Source of the DNA: Mya arenaria
Taxonomy: Eukaryota; Mollusca; Bivalvia; Myida; Myidae
Assembly: GCF_026914265.1 (NCBI RefSeq)
Contig: NC_069124.1
Span: 52,936,388 to 53,000,387, forward strand
Length of the DNA: 64,000 nucleotides
Direction: 5' to 3'
Positions 1-12,600 of this stretch are shown here, piece by piece (position 1 is the first letter of the stretch; each line of letters begins with the position of its first letter). The notes under the pieces were generated by a model. It ran no database searches and was not told the DNA's origin. It was given only the letters and a program-made list of their open reading frames with translations. The position numbers were made by a program, and so were the translations under genes.

Positions 1-44
<44 letters not shown>
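1..44. repeat. (AT)n microsatellite
   Basis: Uninterrupted AT dinucleotides from the window edge; the true left end lies outside the window. Confidence 0.95.
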
Positions 45-47
<3 letters not shown>

Positions 48-264
48 TTTTAAACAGCAAAGTTGTAAGTAGCATTATGTATATAGGAATTGTGGCATAG
101 TATAGTAATGTGTAGCTGGTAAAAAACGTTATTCAGTTTTACTTTAGCCTAGTAGAAATAAATGAATGTGGGAAGTAGTGCTAAGTGAAGAAACTGTATT
201 TGAGAGTGAAGTATCATTTGCATAATTGTAAAGGCTGGATAAATTAAGAAAATAAAATATATCA

Positions 265-400
265 ATGGTAAAACCAGAAGCGGTCCAACGATGGAACCTT
301 GGGGAACACCCTTACCAATATTAGCCCAAGAACTAACTATGCATTTGGTTTTATTAAATATATATTGTATTCAATCTGTTAGGCCAAAACAATAACACTC
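265..400 (-). mobile_element. LINE reverse-transcriptase relic
   Basis: On the minus strand this stretch reads IGKGVPQGSIVGPLLVL, the conserved non-LTR reverse-transcriptase block (GVPQGS-x-x-GPLL), preceded by FNKTKCIVSSWAN in the same frame. One in-frame stop lies just upstream and no longer open frame surrounds it, so this is a short dead fragment of a CR1/Jockey-type LINE. The rest of 45-800 shows nothing I can name. Confidence 0.7.
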
Positions 401-833
401 AACCGATATTTAGTGAAGTGTTAACCAAAAATCAGACTTTATCACTGAAGCACATTAATCAGCTGTTTTTATAAGCATCGCCATGATATAGTTGAAAGAG
501 GCCGAACACAGAAGAAATGTATATTCTACGCGTCCAAATACAATGTGGGGCAAATATGAACATCGTTGTCATCTTTTTATGCAAAATGTGAAGTTGGTAT
601 TATAAAATATTAGTGTGACCTTTAAACCAGATTTTTAAAATTTGTTATGTCCACTATTATTTTTTCTGAAAAATGTTCAAGGAATTTACAAACTTTTAAT
701 ACTAATTAGGACAGATAAAGAAATATGATTTTTTGCTTCTTTCTGTTTGTTTTCTCTCTTCTTTTTTATTGCTTGATGCTGATGATATTGTTCTTATGTC
801 AAAACAAATGAAATGACTCTTATGTAGAATAAA

Positions 834-1039
834 TTGTGTTCATGCAATGTTTCTGTCATTTCTTTTGTGAATTCAAAATGGGATAAAAAAAATAAGCCAG
901 ATGAAAAAATGAGCGCTCCCTCCCCATTTGTTAAGAAAGTTCCTGAGAATCTAAAGTGTATTGTTTTGGCCTTAGATGCAAATGCAGGAGCAGGTAGCAG
1001 GTTCAGGTTACTGATAGATTGGCCAAAAAAGCGGGATCT
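834..1039 (+). other. orphan exon-like segment, unknown product
   Basis: A 68-codon open stretch (SAPSPFVKKVPENLKC... then LLIDWPKKRDL) runs into a consensus donor, CT|GTGAGT, after 1039. No acceptor is clear at its 5' end and its phase does not join directly to the next exon-like segment at 1894. I do not recognise the protein. It could be one exon of a decayed or poorly sampled gene, or chance. 1050-1890 holds nothing else that I can support. Confidence 0.2.
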
Positions 1040-1893
1040 GTGAGTCGGTAAATAAACAGTATTTTTGGCATAAATATTAAAGAAATTTGCGAAAACGCTA
1101 CTAGTTTGTGCTTGTTGAGCGATTGCACCTTGGAGATAACTTCCTTCTGAACATGCATGTGACGTATACAGTTGTTTTATTGAAAGAATCTTGTAGATCT
1201 GAGCTCGTTTCCATACATATGTCTCAATCCGAAATCTGCTAACCTTCATAACTTGTGAATGATAAAGATTGTATGAAATTTTAAAATATTTAATATGTAA
1301 AAAGAAACGGCTTAAAGTGGGTTATTTGTCTATTATGTGTATCATAGAGTACTAGAACACTTGTTATGATTCTCGGTCCAATAAATCACCCTAGGGACCA
1401 AATTGCTCGAATCAGGTAGCTTGACTGGCCAAAAATGCTGTCCAAATACCAAGTTGCTGTGCTATTCACAACCCTTACAAGTGTACTTTTCCACAAAAAT
1501 TGGACAAAACAATTACAATTAGTTTTTATATTTCTTTTTTCTCTCGCAACTTTTAAACAGGTCAACAAGTACAGTTTATTTTAAATGCGTTTCTAATCTC
1601 TACAAATTCTGTATTTAGAAGTGTTTTGCTTCGTTTGAAATATACTAAAACAAATTAACAATTTAAGGCTTTTTACACAATTTTGGAGGCCCTGGCCCCG
1701 TTCACAAAAACATGATAAAACACTGATACTTAATCAGTTAAGTGCCTTAAAGATTAATTAAATATATTTGTGAATTTGCTTTAATGTTTAAAGGATAAAT
1801 AATGTAAAGATTGTAAAAGGACCGTGACAGGAAATTGTAATACTCATACGCATGTATTTGTTCTTCACAAATGTTTTTGTTTTGGTGTTTCAG

Positions 1894-2045
1894 GGCAAGG
1901 TAAATATAATGAGGACTACTTTGCGACTTTTACACAGCAAGCCGTACAATTATTCTACCTGAACCTGTCCACCAGTGAAATCTTGGCCAGACGTAGGAAT
2001 CTTAGGAATGATGTTTCGTTCGCCAATGATGTCTTAACACTAACT
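1894..2045 (+). other. orphan exon-like segment, unknown product
   Basis: A good acceptor (TGGTGTTTCAG) precedes an open segment encoding GKYNEDYFATFTQQAVQLFY, then NLSTSEILARRRNLRNDVSF, and ends at a consensus donor ACT|GTGAGT in phase 0. A second candidate exon, 2280-2370, starts after TCGTTCCAG in the matching phase (MTICSCFWRPAASKNCQMFS) and ends at G|GTATGT. The pair splice in frame, so they may be two exons of one gene on the plus strand. I do not recognise the family, and the gene cannot be followed into the decayed array downstream. Confidence 0.35.
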
Positions 2046-2649
2046 GTGAGTGCAGTGTTTAAAATTGAAACTCATACTCACTTATAAAGGTAGTTCTCTG
2101 ATAGCTCCATTAACCTTATTATTCAATTGTAATGCCTGGTAACTCCATACAAACTTGTCTGAAAGGTATTTGTCATGTTCATGTCAGGCTCTTGTTCTTA
2201 TTATTTTATTTTATTTATACAATTTCCTTTTGATAATAACCATAAAATTAAGTTTATCTTATTTTTTTTGTCGTTCCAGATGACTATATGCTCGTGTTTT
2301 TGGCGCCCTGCAGCTTCAAAGAACTGCCAAATGTTTTCTGAGGCTCTTTACGATGCAGACATTTCCTTGGGTATGTCCATGGGAACCACTACTAATGTGT
2401 GATGGCCATGGATGCTGGCTCGGTATGTGACGTTATCTTTTCATGCCATAATTAGTATGCTAAGCCGTCCCAAATTATTTTCTTAGCATTATACTTTCTT
2501 TGGAAATATAATAAAATGCCGTGGACACACCAATGCCTATAAACTACATTAGACTCTTTAGTGTTTGATAAATTAACAAACCTTGAATAACCTGGCCTGA
2601 CAAAGTTCAAATTAGTATAATGTGAACTGTTCATTTCTATATAAATTAT

Positions 2650-3149
2650 AGTGTTATTGATAAAACTGTCTTGTTCTACTTATTTTTTGTTCGGGACATA
2701 ACTTCAAAAATCTTGGATGTATTGACTTCAAACTTTATATACAAATGGATGCCATTTAGGAGAATTGTCATGCACAAGGACCATAACTCCAGGTGCAATA
2801 TCATTTTAATAATTGCCCTTTGTTAATTGTTACAGTTTTTTTTGTCTAGCATACACATGTAATATAAAATTTAAGGTATCAACTTAAAACTTCACATTCT
2901 TTGTTATCCTTTGTCGTAATACTCATTCCGAGTGTTCTTAATTCGGCAGAGATATGGCAGTCAGTCATTGATTCATGTATTTATTCACTTATCACTCACT
3001 CAATCTCTCACCAACTTATTTATTATAATCATTAATTAATGTATTTGTTCAATCACTCATTAATTGATGTAATTGTTTATTTGTTTTTTTCATTCATCAG
3101 TTTTTATTCATTTATAACATGTTTTCATATTGATATGATTTTTTTATAA
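2650..3149. other. non-genic, decayed interspersed repeat
   Basis: No coding potential seen. The stretch around 2690-2800 (phrases such as GGACATAACTTC and GGACCATAACTCC) has the style of decayed repeats seen again at 43.1-43.6 kb and 47.8-48.3 kb, but I cannot define ends. Confidence 0.3.
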
Positions 3150-6100
3150 AGCTCACCTGTACCTTGGTCATCACTACAACCAGAGGTCAACTCGTCCATT
3201 CAATGGTCCTCCAATGAGCTCATGTTCGACATTCCTGTAGTCCCTGACACCTCCCCAACTGGCTACCTGATGCACTCCAACACCCCTTTCACAGTTTGCA
3301 ACAGCTGCCTTTGACAACAGTAGCAACGAAAGATAAGTTTCATTTGGTTAAATGTTTTCAATTTTTGCAGCATCTAGTGGATCTTATTAGTTTTCATGAA
3401 ACAGTTTAGCTAAAGATGAATGTAAAACTTAATAGGTCACATTATAATAATACAACGAAACCTACAGGGACAAGCCCAGTGTTCGAGGATTAACAGGTCT
3501 CAAGCCACAGGTACTGACATCAACTTGTGTTTCAACACTTCTTCTGACTGAAAACCCTGTTCTGTCGATCCCAATGCCAGTGGAATTTTGGATAATCTAT
3601 GGAGTTTGTGTCAAATAGCTAGTGTTTTTAACCAAAGCGACTTGACATTTTTTCGTTGTTAAGACGAAATTCTTCCTTGGGAGCGCCCTTAGAGGTTCCG
3701 AATCTTTTTTTCATCATTGGCATCGTAAGAACAATTAGGGGTTTCAGTTGAAAACAGTTGACCATCGGTTGCTGTGACGAAGCTACAGAGTAACACTTTA
3801 CTATCTAACGTTTGGGCTTGTGTGCATTCAGTTTTTTTAATGTCTTATGTAGAATGAAATATATTATGTTCTAATTTAATCAGGCATACTAATTATCAAA
3901 CATCTCTTATAGTTTATACCCTGATGTCTCCCAAACTGGCTACCTGGTGTACTCCAACACCACTCTCACAGTTTGCACCTGCTGCCTTCGACAACAATTG
4001 CAATGAAACAAATGTTTCATTTTGTTAACTGTTTTTGATTTTTGTAACACCTAGTGGATTATCTTATTTTTAATGAAAACTGGTTAGCTAGAAATGAATG
4101 TTTAACTTAATAGGTCACTTTATTTGTTATAATAATACATGAAAACTACCGGGTCAAGCTAAGAACTCGAGGAATAACAAGTCTCAAGCCGCAGGTACTG
4201 ACATCAGCTTGTGTTTTAACTCTTCCTCTGGCTGAAAACCCTGTTTGTTCTGTCGATTCCAATGCCAGTGGCATTTCGGTTCATCTATGGAGTTTGAGTC
4301 AGATAGCTAGTGTTTTTAACCAAAGCGACTTGACACTATTTCGTTGTTCTGACGAAATGCTTTCTCACTCACTCACTCGACCACTCACTCGCTCGCTCAC
4401 TCACTCGTTCACTCACTCACTCACTCACTCACTCACTCACTCACTCACTCACTCACTCACTCACTCACTCACCTTTTCTTTTTACTTATATCATAATTAT
4501 GATTCATGTATTTGTTCAGTCACTCATACAATTTTATTCATTTGTTTATCTATTTAGTATTTTTATTTATTTACATTTTTTTTTTAAATTTGATTTCTTT
4601 TTTAAGCTAAACTGTTCCTTGGTCAATACAACAACTGGACTGTTCAATGACATCATCATAGTCAACTCATCCATTCCTTAGTTCTCCAAGTAGCTCATGT
4701 TTGATGTCACCATAATCTGTGATGTCTCCCCAGCTGGCTAACTGATGCGCTCCAGCACCCCTCTCACAGTTTGCACCAGCTTCCTTGGAGAACAGTTGCA
4801 ATGAAAGATAAGTTTAATTTGGTTAAATGTTTAAATTTCTGTAGCATCTTAGTGGATCTTCTGAATTTTTATGAAGTTTAGCTAAAAATCAGTGTTCAAC
4901 TTAATAGGTCCTTTCATAATAATACGATGCAAACTACAGAGACAAGCCCAGAATTCAAGGATTTACAGGTCTAAAGCCACAGGTACTGACCTAAGCTTGT
5001 GTGTCAACACTTCTCTCAGACTGAAAACCCTGTTTGTTCTGTCGATCCCAATGCCAGTGGCATTTCAGTTCATCTATGGAGTTTGTGTCAGATATCTAGT
5101 GTTTTTAACCGAAGCGACTTGACATAATTTTGTTCTTCAGACGAAATGCTTCCTCAGAGGCGTCCATAGAGGTTCCGAATCTTTTTCATCATAGTCATCG
5201 TAAGAACAATTGGGGGTTTCAGTTGTAGACATGTTGTGTGGCTTAATACTGGCTTCAGTTATTCATGGGTTGCTGTGAAAAATCTACAGAGTTACAGCTA
5301 TCTAAAATTTGGGCTCATGTGCATACAGTATGTTTAATGTCTTATGTAGAATGCAATTCATTATGTTCTAATATAAGATACCTGATGCACTTTAACACCC
5401 CTCTAACAGTTTGCACCAGCTGCCTTGGCCAACAGTTGCAATATAATATGTGTTTTATTTGGTTTAATGTTTTCAGTTTTTGCAACAACTAGTGGATCAT
5501 CTTAATTTTCAAGAAACAGTTTTAAATTAGCTAAAAATGAATGTTAAACTTTAAAGGTCACTGTATATGTTTATAACGATAGATGAAAACTACAGGGACA
5601 AGCCATGCATTGAGGTATTTACCCTGTCTCATGACACAGGTACTGCCAGCAGCTTGTATTTCAACTTCTGTCAGACCGAAAACCCAGTTTGTTCTGTTGA
5701 TCCCAATGCCAGTGGCATTTCGATTTATCTATGGAGTTTGTGTCAGATAGCTTGTGTTTTTAACCGAAGCGACTTGACAATATTTCGTTGTTCAGACATA
5801 ATGCTTCCTTTGAGGCACCCATAGAGGTTCCGAATCTTTTTTTTTCATCATTGTCACAATTGGGGTTTCAGTTATAGACAGTTGACCATGAGGTGCTATG
5901 ACGAGATACAGAGTAACGACTAACTTATGTTTGGGTTTGTGTTCTTACAGTTTAATAGTTGTGTTATGTAAAACAAAATGTATTATGTTCTAATTTAATC
6001 ATAAGGCATACTTATAATCAAACATCTCTTGTAGTTTATACCATAATGTCTCCCCAACTGGCTACCTGAAGCACTCCAAACACCCCTCTCAGAGTTTGCA

Positions 6101-6650
6101 CCAGCTGCCTTTGACAACAGTTGCAATGAAACTTATGTTTCATTTTGTTTAAGTTTCATTTTGTTTTATAAATTTTATTTTGTTAACTGTTTTAATTTTT
6201 GTAACACCTAGTGGATTATCTTATTTTTAATGGAAACATATTAGCTAGAAATAAATGTTGAACTTGATAGTTCACTTTGTATTTTTATAACAATACATGG
6301 AAACTACTGGCGGAACACTTCCTCTGACTGAAAAACCTTTTGTTCTGTTGATCCCAATGCCAGTGGCATTTCAGTTCATCTATGGAGTTTGTGTCAGATA
6401 GCTAGTGTTTTTAACCGAAGCGAGTTGACATTATTTCGTTGTTCGGACGAAATGCTTCTTCGGCGGCAACCATGAAGGGTCCGAATCTTTTTTTCATCAA
6501 TTTCATCATAAGAACAATGTGGGGTTTCAGTTGAAGACACGTTATGTGGCTTAATACTGGCTTTAGTCGACCATGGGTTGCTGAGAGAGATCTACAAAGA
6601 AACGACTTTCTAAGGTTTGGGCCCATGTGCATACAGTCTGTTTAATGTTT
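3150..6650 (+). repeat. decayed tandem array, about five 0.65-0.8 kb units
   Basis: Three marker blocks recur in the same order. Block 1 (CTGGCTACCTGATGCACTCC then ACAGTTTGCACCAGCTGCC) lies near 3256, 3933, 4728, 5380 and 6055. Block 2 (GATCCCAATGCCAGTGGCAT) lies near 3565, 4250, 5038, 5694 and 6345. Block 3 (GAGGTTCCGAATCTTTTT) lies near 3692, 5170, 5826 and 6477; in unit 2 it is replaced by a (CTCA)n tract. Spacings are about 685, 790, 655 and 650 bp. Block 1 of unit 1 follows an acceptor-like AAAG near 3152 and reads as an open stretch (PVPWSSLQPEVNSSIQWSSN to TVCNSCL, then stop), so the unit may derive from a terminal exon plus 3' sequence. Later units carry stops in every frame. Confidence 0.7.
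4363..4472. repeat. (CTCA)n microsatellite
   Basis: Near-continuous CTCA repeats with a few CTCG variants, lying inside unit 2 of the array where block 3 would be expected. The apparent open frame of repeated LTHS residues is a by-product of the repeat. Confidence 0.95.
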
Positions 6651-7369
6651 TATGTATTGTTCTTAACCCCAATCATTGGGCATACTACGTATCAAACATT
6701 TCTTGTAGTTTGTAGAATGTGTGGCTACATCAGTTCAGCAAGAAGTTGGAATTCAATGGACAAGATGCTCTGCATGTATTGGTTTTGCAGGAATGATGTG
6801 CATTCTGCGGCAGAAACATCCAGTCCTATGTGCTGCTGGCGAATCCATGTTACTGGAAGCGTCCCTCCCTGCAACATCAAATGATACCATTTGCAACCGT
6901 TGGGATGTCCCTTGCAAACGGTAGTGATGCCCCTTGCAACCGGTAGTTGATATCATTCATTCTAAGTGCAAAATAACCATGACTCTGGCTACAGTTTTTT
7001 TTTTATTGTGGAAACACAACTTTCCAAGCAACGTCAGTTTGGAAAAAAATTCAATGTTGTGTGACCATGGAGAGTCACGTGATCAAAATGGACCAGCCAA
7101 CATTATTATTGTAAAATAAAACTATAAAATATCTTTGATAAAAAGCAACCGTCATGAACAAATACATTGTAATTGTATTAAGAGATTAAAGAAAAAAGAA
7201 ACATCAAGATACCAAAAAAATATCTTATGTCTTCTACCATTTTTACAAACCTTTGGGCACATTGGTTATTTAATTATATGTCCCCAAACTACATTTACAT
7301 TACTAAAAGATACTGGGACGGGGACTTAATAAAACACACACCATTTTTTCTACTTTCCAGTCATTGGCG
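6651..7369. other. non-genic stretch with one weak exon-like segment
   Basis: From about 6714 to 6922 one plus-strand frame stays open (QEVGIQWTRCSACIGFAGMM), with no convincing splice sites at both ends. At 6890-6950 a short motif (GATGCCCCTTGCAACCGGTA and variants) occurs about three times in tandem. I see no other feature. Confidence 0.3.
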
Positions 7370-7704
7370 GGAATTGCTGATAATGAAAATCTAGTGGATG
7401 AGGGTTGACTGGTGTTTGAGAGTACTGATGATATCATTGATATCAGCATGGAGAGTGAAAAGGAGGCTGCAGGTATATATATGTTTTTCCAAGCAGTTAT
7501 TGTGTAGTGGGTAATGTCAGGTGGACGAGGGTCAACTGCTGTATGAGAGCACTGATGATGTCATTGATGTCTGCATGGAGAGTTAGAATTAGGCTGCATG
7601 TATATACATGTACTTCCTAAACAGTTATTGCGCAGTGAGTAGCTTCAGGTGGTCGAGGGTCGAGTGCTGTATGAGAGTTCTGATGATGTCATTGATCTCG
7701 GCAT
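7370..7704 (+). repeat. three tandem exon-like units of about 120 bp
   Basis: Three diverged copies start near 7398, 7522 and 7645, each carrying a version of GAGAGTACTGATGATATCAT followed by GGCTGCAGGTATATA. The first is flanked by a good acceptor (TACTTTCCAG, ending near 7360) and a donor (GCAG|GTATAT) and encodes SLAGIADNENLVDEG, an in-frame TGA, then LVFESTDDIIDISMESEKEA. It looks like a coding exon that was tandemly duplicated and has lost its frame. The gene of origin is not recognised. Confidence 0.45.
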
Positions 7705-7942
7705 AAAAGCACAAATAACACAACAACATCATATCACAGACTAAATTACAATACCTGAAGCAGTCTCAAATTAAGAATTAAAGAGGTAAGCAACAGATCC
7801 AAAACAATGGAACATATCATTTAAATATTTAACTATGGACCAGCATCAACATAAAGTACATTTGTACACCTCTAAATGTTATAAATTTCAAATATCAACA
7901 TCTTTGAATTAAAATAAAAATCAAGTATATTATTTGTTTTAA

Positions 7943-8119
7943 AGCTGCACTCTCACAGATTGAACGTTTTGACATCCGTTTTATTTTTTGTCTTGGAACG
8001 AGCCAATTTATGCGAAAATCCATGGAAACCAGTTATATAAGACCGCTCTTAAAACATTAGACTGCAGATATTTATATTAAAAAAAGTTGTAAATATGGTA
8101 TATCTGTGAGAATGCAGCT
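7943..8119. mobile_element. 177-bp MITE with TTAA target duplication
   Basis: Terminal inverted repeats match over about 18 bp: AGCTGCACTCTCACAGAT at the left and the complement of ATCTGTGAGAATGCAGCT at the right (one mismatch). TTAA flanks both sides (7939-7942 and 8120-8123). The corresponding site in unit 2 (about 27003-27008) lacks the element, so it inserted after the segmental duplication, or was lost cleanly from unit 2. TTAA duplication suggests piggyBac-type mobilisation, although the termini are not typical piggyBac ends. Confidence 0.85.
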
Positions 8120-9672
8120 TTAAATGTCTACAATCAATGTTATACTCCTAGTTTGCAACAAAAGATAACACAACGTAAAGGCAAGATACTATTATTCGAA
8201 GATTTAATTAATGATGGTGAGGCAACCTTTATCCAAACAGCAATGCTAAATACATGTAGAATACCCACTGTGTATAATATGACTAGGGGATGTTTTCTTC
8301 AATGGGAAACAATCCTGTCAACTGTCCCTGCTGAAAAATATATTTGCTATAAATGTGATTATATGTATTCTCAGACTAATATGTGGAGAAAAGTGTAGAA
8401 TAAACAGTGCAACAGTGAACAACATATCAAATCTAGATTAAATATGATGAAAATATATGTCTTCTGTTTAAAATACATGTTTTTTTGGCGAATCACATGA
8501 AATACTTGACGACATTCCATATACAACAATAAATGTTTTATCTACACACATAAAAAATATAATTGCAGCGAAAGGAGATTCACTTGAACATGTATTTCAC
8601 ACAGCAAGGATTTTCTATACATTTTCAGACACATAAATACAATTGTAATTGATTTTAAACTAAAGCATGCTAACAAAAAACATCAGCAAAATGAGATCAA
8701 GAAATCAAGACATACAGAGATAGTCAAACAAAATGCAATAAATGAAACATAAACATACTTAATAAAGTATTCAATAAGACTATTTTAGTTAAGGATGTGT
8801 GTACTAAATAGAACAACTTCTTATATCGAGAAAATAAAAGATCCTAACAGCAAGTAAAACCACATTAAGTCATGGCATTCAAGATCACCATAATAGCATA
8901 GCTAATGTAAGTATCTAGTAAATACAATAGTCATGGTCACATTTACAAAACATACATGTATACCATTGCTCAATACACATAAAGCCATTAAGTCTTTCGA
9001 AACTGTTTTAGCATTTCCTCTTAGCCTGGTAAATATGTATCAAAATCAAAATCTTTGTATTAATACTGGCCCCTTTTATGTCAAGCAAAAAAACAGATTG
9101 GTTAAATAGTTTATTCCAAATTGACCAATGCCTACTAAAGTAAAATTTGTCTTACACTATTATTTATGAAAAGACAGTAAATATTATTATATATAAATTC
9201 TTTCTCTGATGTTAACAAATGAATATGTAGTTGTTGTATGCAGACTATTAAAGAGACTTTGAGACTGGTACACGTAACTGTAAACACTCTATTAAGCAGA
9301 CACGTGTGTTCGCAAAGTTAAATGAGACATACACTGTACTTCTGGCTAATGTCAACAACAGGTTCTACAATATTTCAAAACAACAGAAACTACAATAACA
9401 ATATACCCCTTTTTTATATCTTTCAAACATTTCATTGCTAATTTAAAGAAAATATATGTCCAATTTACTGAGAACATAAACACAGATTTATATCCACCAG
9501 AAAAACAACTATTTATACTTAATGATATAATGTTAAGGTACATGAACCTTGCAAAATAACTCTGTTAAATTGTCAAACCAGTTCATCAATAATGCAGACA
9601 AATGCACCACTGGTCATCAATTTACTCGTATAATCATAGCATTTGCTGGTTCTTAAGGGGAACCAATCTACC

Positions 9673-12600
9673 CTAAATGTTGTTGTAGGTTCCCAGCTTA
9701 TTCAGGTTTTTCTTGGGTTCTGCTGGGTACTGGGAATTCAGGGGAACCGTATTTAGCAACATGACATGGCGCTGGTACTGTTTACTGGCACGGAACTGGA
9801 TGTCTGTCCCATGAAGACGGTCCAGCACACCAAGCACTCCAAAATTTTGGTTGAATCTGAAAAACATACATGATATTTTTATAATACAACAATATGTAAA
9901 AAGTTAAGATTTGATAAGCTGATTCCCATATCTCAAACACCCAGTTAACCTAACATTTCTTATATTGCTTTCAAAGAACGTGGACATCCATACTTGGGTA
10001 CAGACAAATAACTGTTAATTAAAGCACAGTACTAAAAGCAGCTACTTTGAAAGCTTATGTCTAGAAAATGTCTAATCATTTCTTATATGTTTTCTTCGGG
10101 GAAATATCATGTAATTTTCACTGCTCTTACAGATTTCGGTTCCAGAGTTGCTTTTTAAAAGTTAAGTTCATAGAACTGGGTTTAATTCGTTTCAAATGAC
10201 TACATCAAAATTGCATTGACATATGATGTTGTTTTTCTCGCAAATTTCCCAATTAAGATTTTTCTTGCCCTTAAGCATAAAGGAAACAGGAAAGTTTCGT
10301 TGCAAGATCAAAATATATAGTATGACTCATTAAAACACTGCTTTCTGTGATCAGTTAGTGAAATAAATTGCAGTTTCACACCTCTACTATACTGATGTTA
10401 TGTTTTGTTGCAATTTCCTTATATGGTAAAACAATACTATGATATGTATGATATGCTAAAACAAAACTTTAGCCTACTTGAGGATATGTATGATATGCTA
10501 AAACAAAACTTTGGCCTACTTGAGGTGGTGGTAATCGTGAGCCTCGGGTGAAGGCAGGAGAGGAAGGTGGTAGCCACAGTGAGAGATCGTCGTTGACAGG
10601 AATGCCAGGATGAACCACAGCCATGCAGTTGCTGTGAAAGTATAGAAATGAAACATTCGATCTATGGGAAATAAAATAACTTCAAACAAAAGCATTATTT
10701 AACAGATATTAGTGCCAGAGTTATGTGCTTTGCTATGCATGCATGTACTGTCATTGGCAGCATGGGTACAATGTTACATTTGAGTTACATTTGAATATCT
10801 TCAATGTTTTTTTTAATTACTGGTAAGATAAAGCTTTTGCTTGACAATGCAGACGATGACACCAAGGCTATCAGACCATTTTCTTTTTTAAATACAGACA
10901 ATGTGACATTTTAATTTGTGTATCACGTGTAACTGCTGGAGGGGTGGATATGATAGCTACAGTGGGGGATTGTGGTCAACAGCAACCGAAGGCTGAACAA
11001 CAGTCACGCAGTTGCCAAGCAAGTATAGAAATTCAACTATTTGAGCTACACCATAGACATCCCCATTATACATCAGAATTTCGGACGTGACTTATAAAAT
11101 GCACTTTGCACAATGTACCAAACATTGTCACAGACCACACAGACCATAACTCCCGATGTAAACAACAGCACCCAAGTCCTCATGCACACTTAGGTTTAGA
11201 GGTACAATTCTAAAAATGTTTTGCTCCATTATCTGATTTAATACATAGTTATAATTTAACAAATTCATTTTAATCAGTCATATCGATAATTCAGTCATGT
11301 GTATATTTCTTCATTCAATGCTAGCATAAATAGATGATTTTGAACAACAACTAGTAATTCAACTATTTTTATACAAATAATCAAATGCCCGCAAGCATTG
11401 GTCTAGTCAATTGTTTACCGAGCTTTTTCACATTCTGGAACTAATATATATTTATATATGTGTAACAACATATCTTTAGCCATATATTAATGCAAGAATT
11501 GGAGCGTGTTCATCAAAACGTCTATTCGATGAGTGATCTTAAACAACATACCAAGATGTGAGGCCATGATGAGGGGCCCGAGGGTTGGCGGGAGAAAGCT
11601 GCTGATCACATGCTCCACTGGGTGGGTATACACGGCAACAATACTTATGGGGGCCGTCCACTCATGGTGGAGCTTGTGGATGTGCTTGTACAGTCGAGGG
11701 TGGTGAAGCAGCCTGGAAAAATATTGTTTTATTTAGATCTGTTACACATTAGAAATTCACAATATGATTTATATTAAAATATAGTGCAATCTCCTTTATG
11801 TTCAATCAGAATACTAGTGATTAAAATAACCAAAAACCTTCATTTGAAAGAGGTCTTTAAATTTAAAATTTAAAATTGATTATATATCTGCAATATAAGA
11901 TTCATTGCTGTATACCACAGACGTCTTATATCCTTTAACACTCTGTCTTACCTATGTGAGTAATAGAAGCAGAACTCTTCCACAAAGGAGAATATAAGAA
12001 TCTCCAGCATGACCCAGGTGAACGTTGGCAGCTCCCCGCCTATTGTCGACGACCCTCCTCGTAACTGGAAGAGGTAGGATGCCACAAAAATAAACGGCAC
12101 TCCCACAACGAGCATGTTGAACACCACCTGTCTGACTGCCTTCCACAGTTTCGGCATTTCCACCTGGTAAATTACAATAAAAATTCAATTACATAATTCA
12201 AACCTCAGTTATATCGATGACATGACTTTTGTACATCAAAGTTTCAATCAATTTTCAGAATTGCATCTTTAACCAGTTGTTTTACTATTTGTTCAGTACT
12301 CTCTGCTTTAACCAAATTTCTTGGGACTGACTTAAGAATAAGTGCAAATTTATAGAGGATAATTGTTTGTTTCAGTGAAAATTCCCTATATATTTTATTT
12401 TAGTGAGTACTTAAACCTAGGTTAACGAGTGGCTTTGTCACATTTGAAATACTTATGGACAAGGTTAAAAAGCGTTTTAATGAAATGGCCATAGCCAAAC
12501 TATTTTTTTCTTTGAAAAACAGACTAGCTAAAAATAACATTGTAAAATTATATACTTTAACATCCTCCTGTATTTTGTACTTGAGTAGACATGCTGGCAC

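Noticed and set aside
4294-4557. Open frame of repeated LTHS residues
   Set aside because: By-product of the (CTCA)n microsatellite.
6753-6956. Overlapping frames on both strands around 6.7-6.95 kb
   Set aside because: No coherent splice sites and no recognisable family; kept only as a weak exon-like remark.
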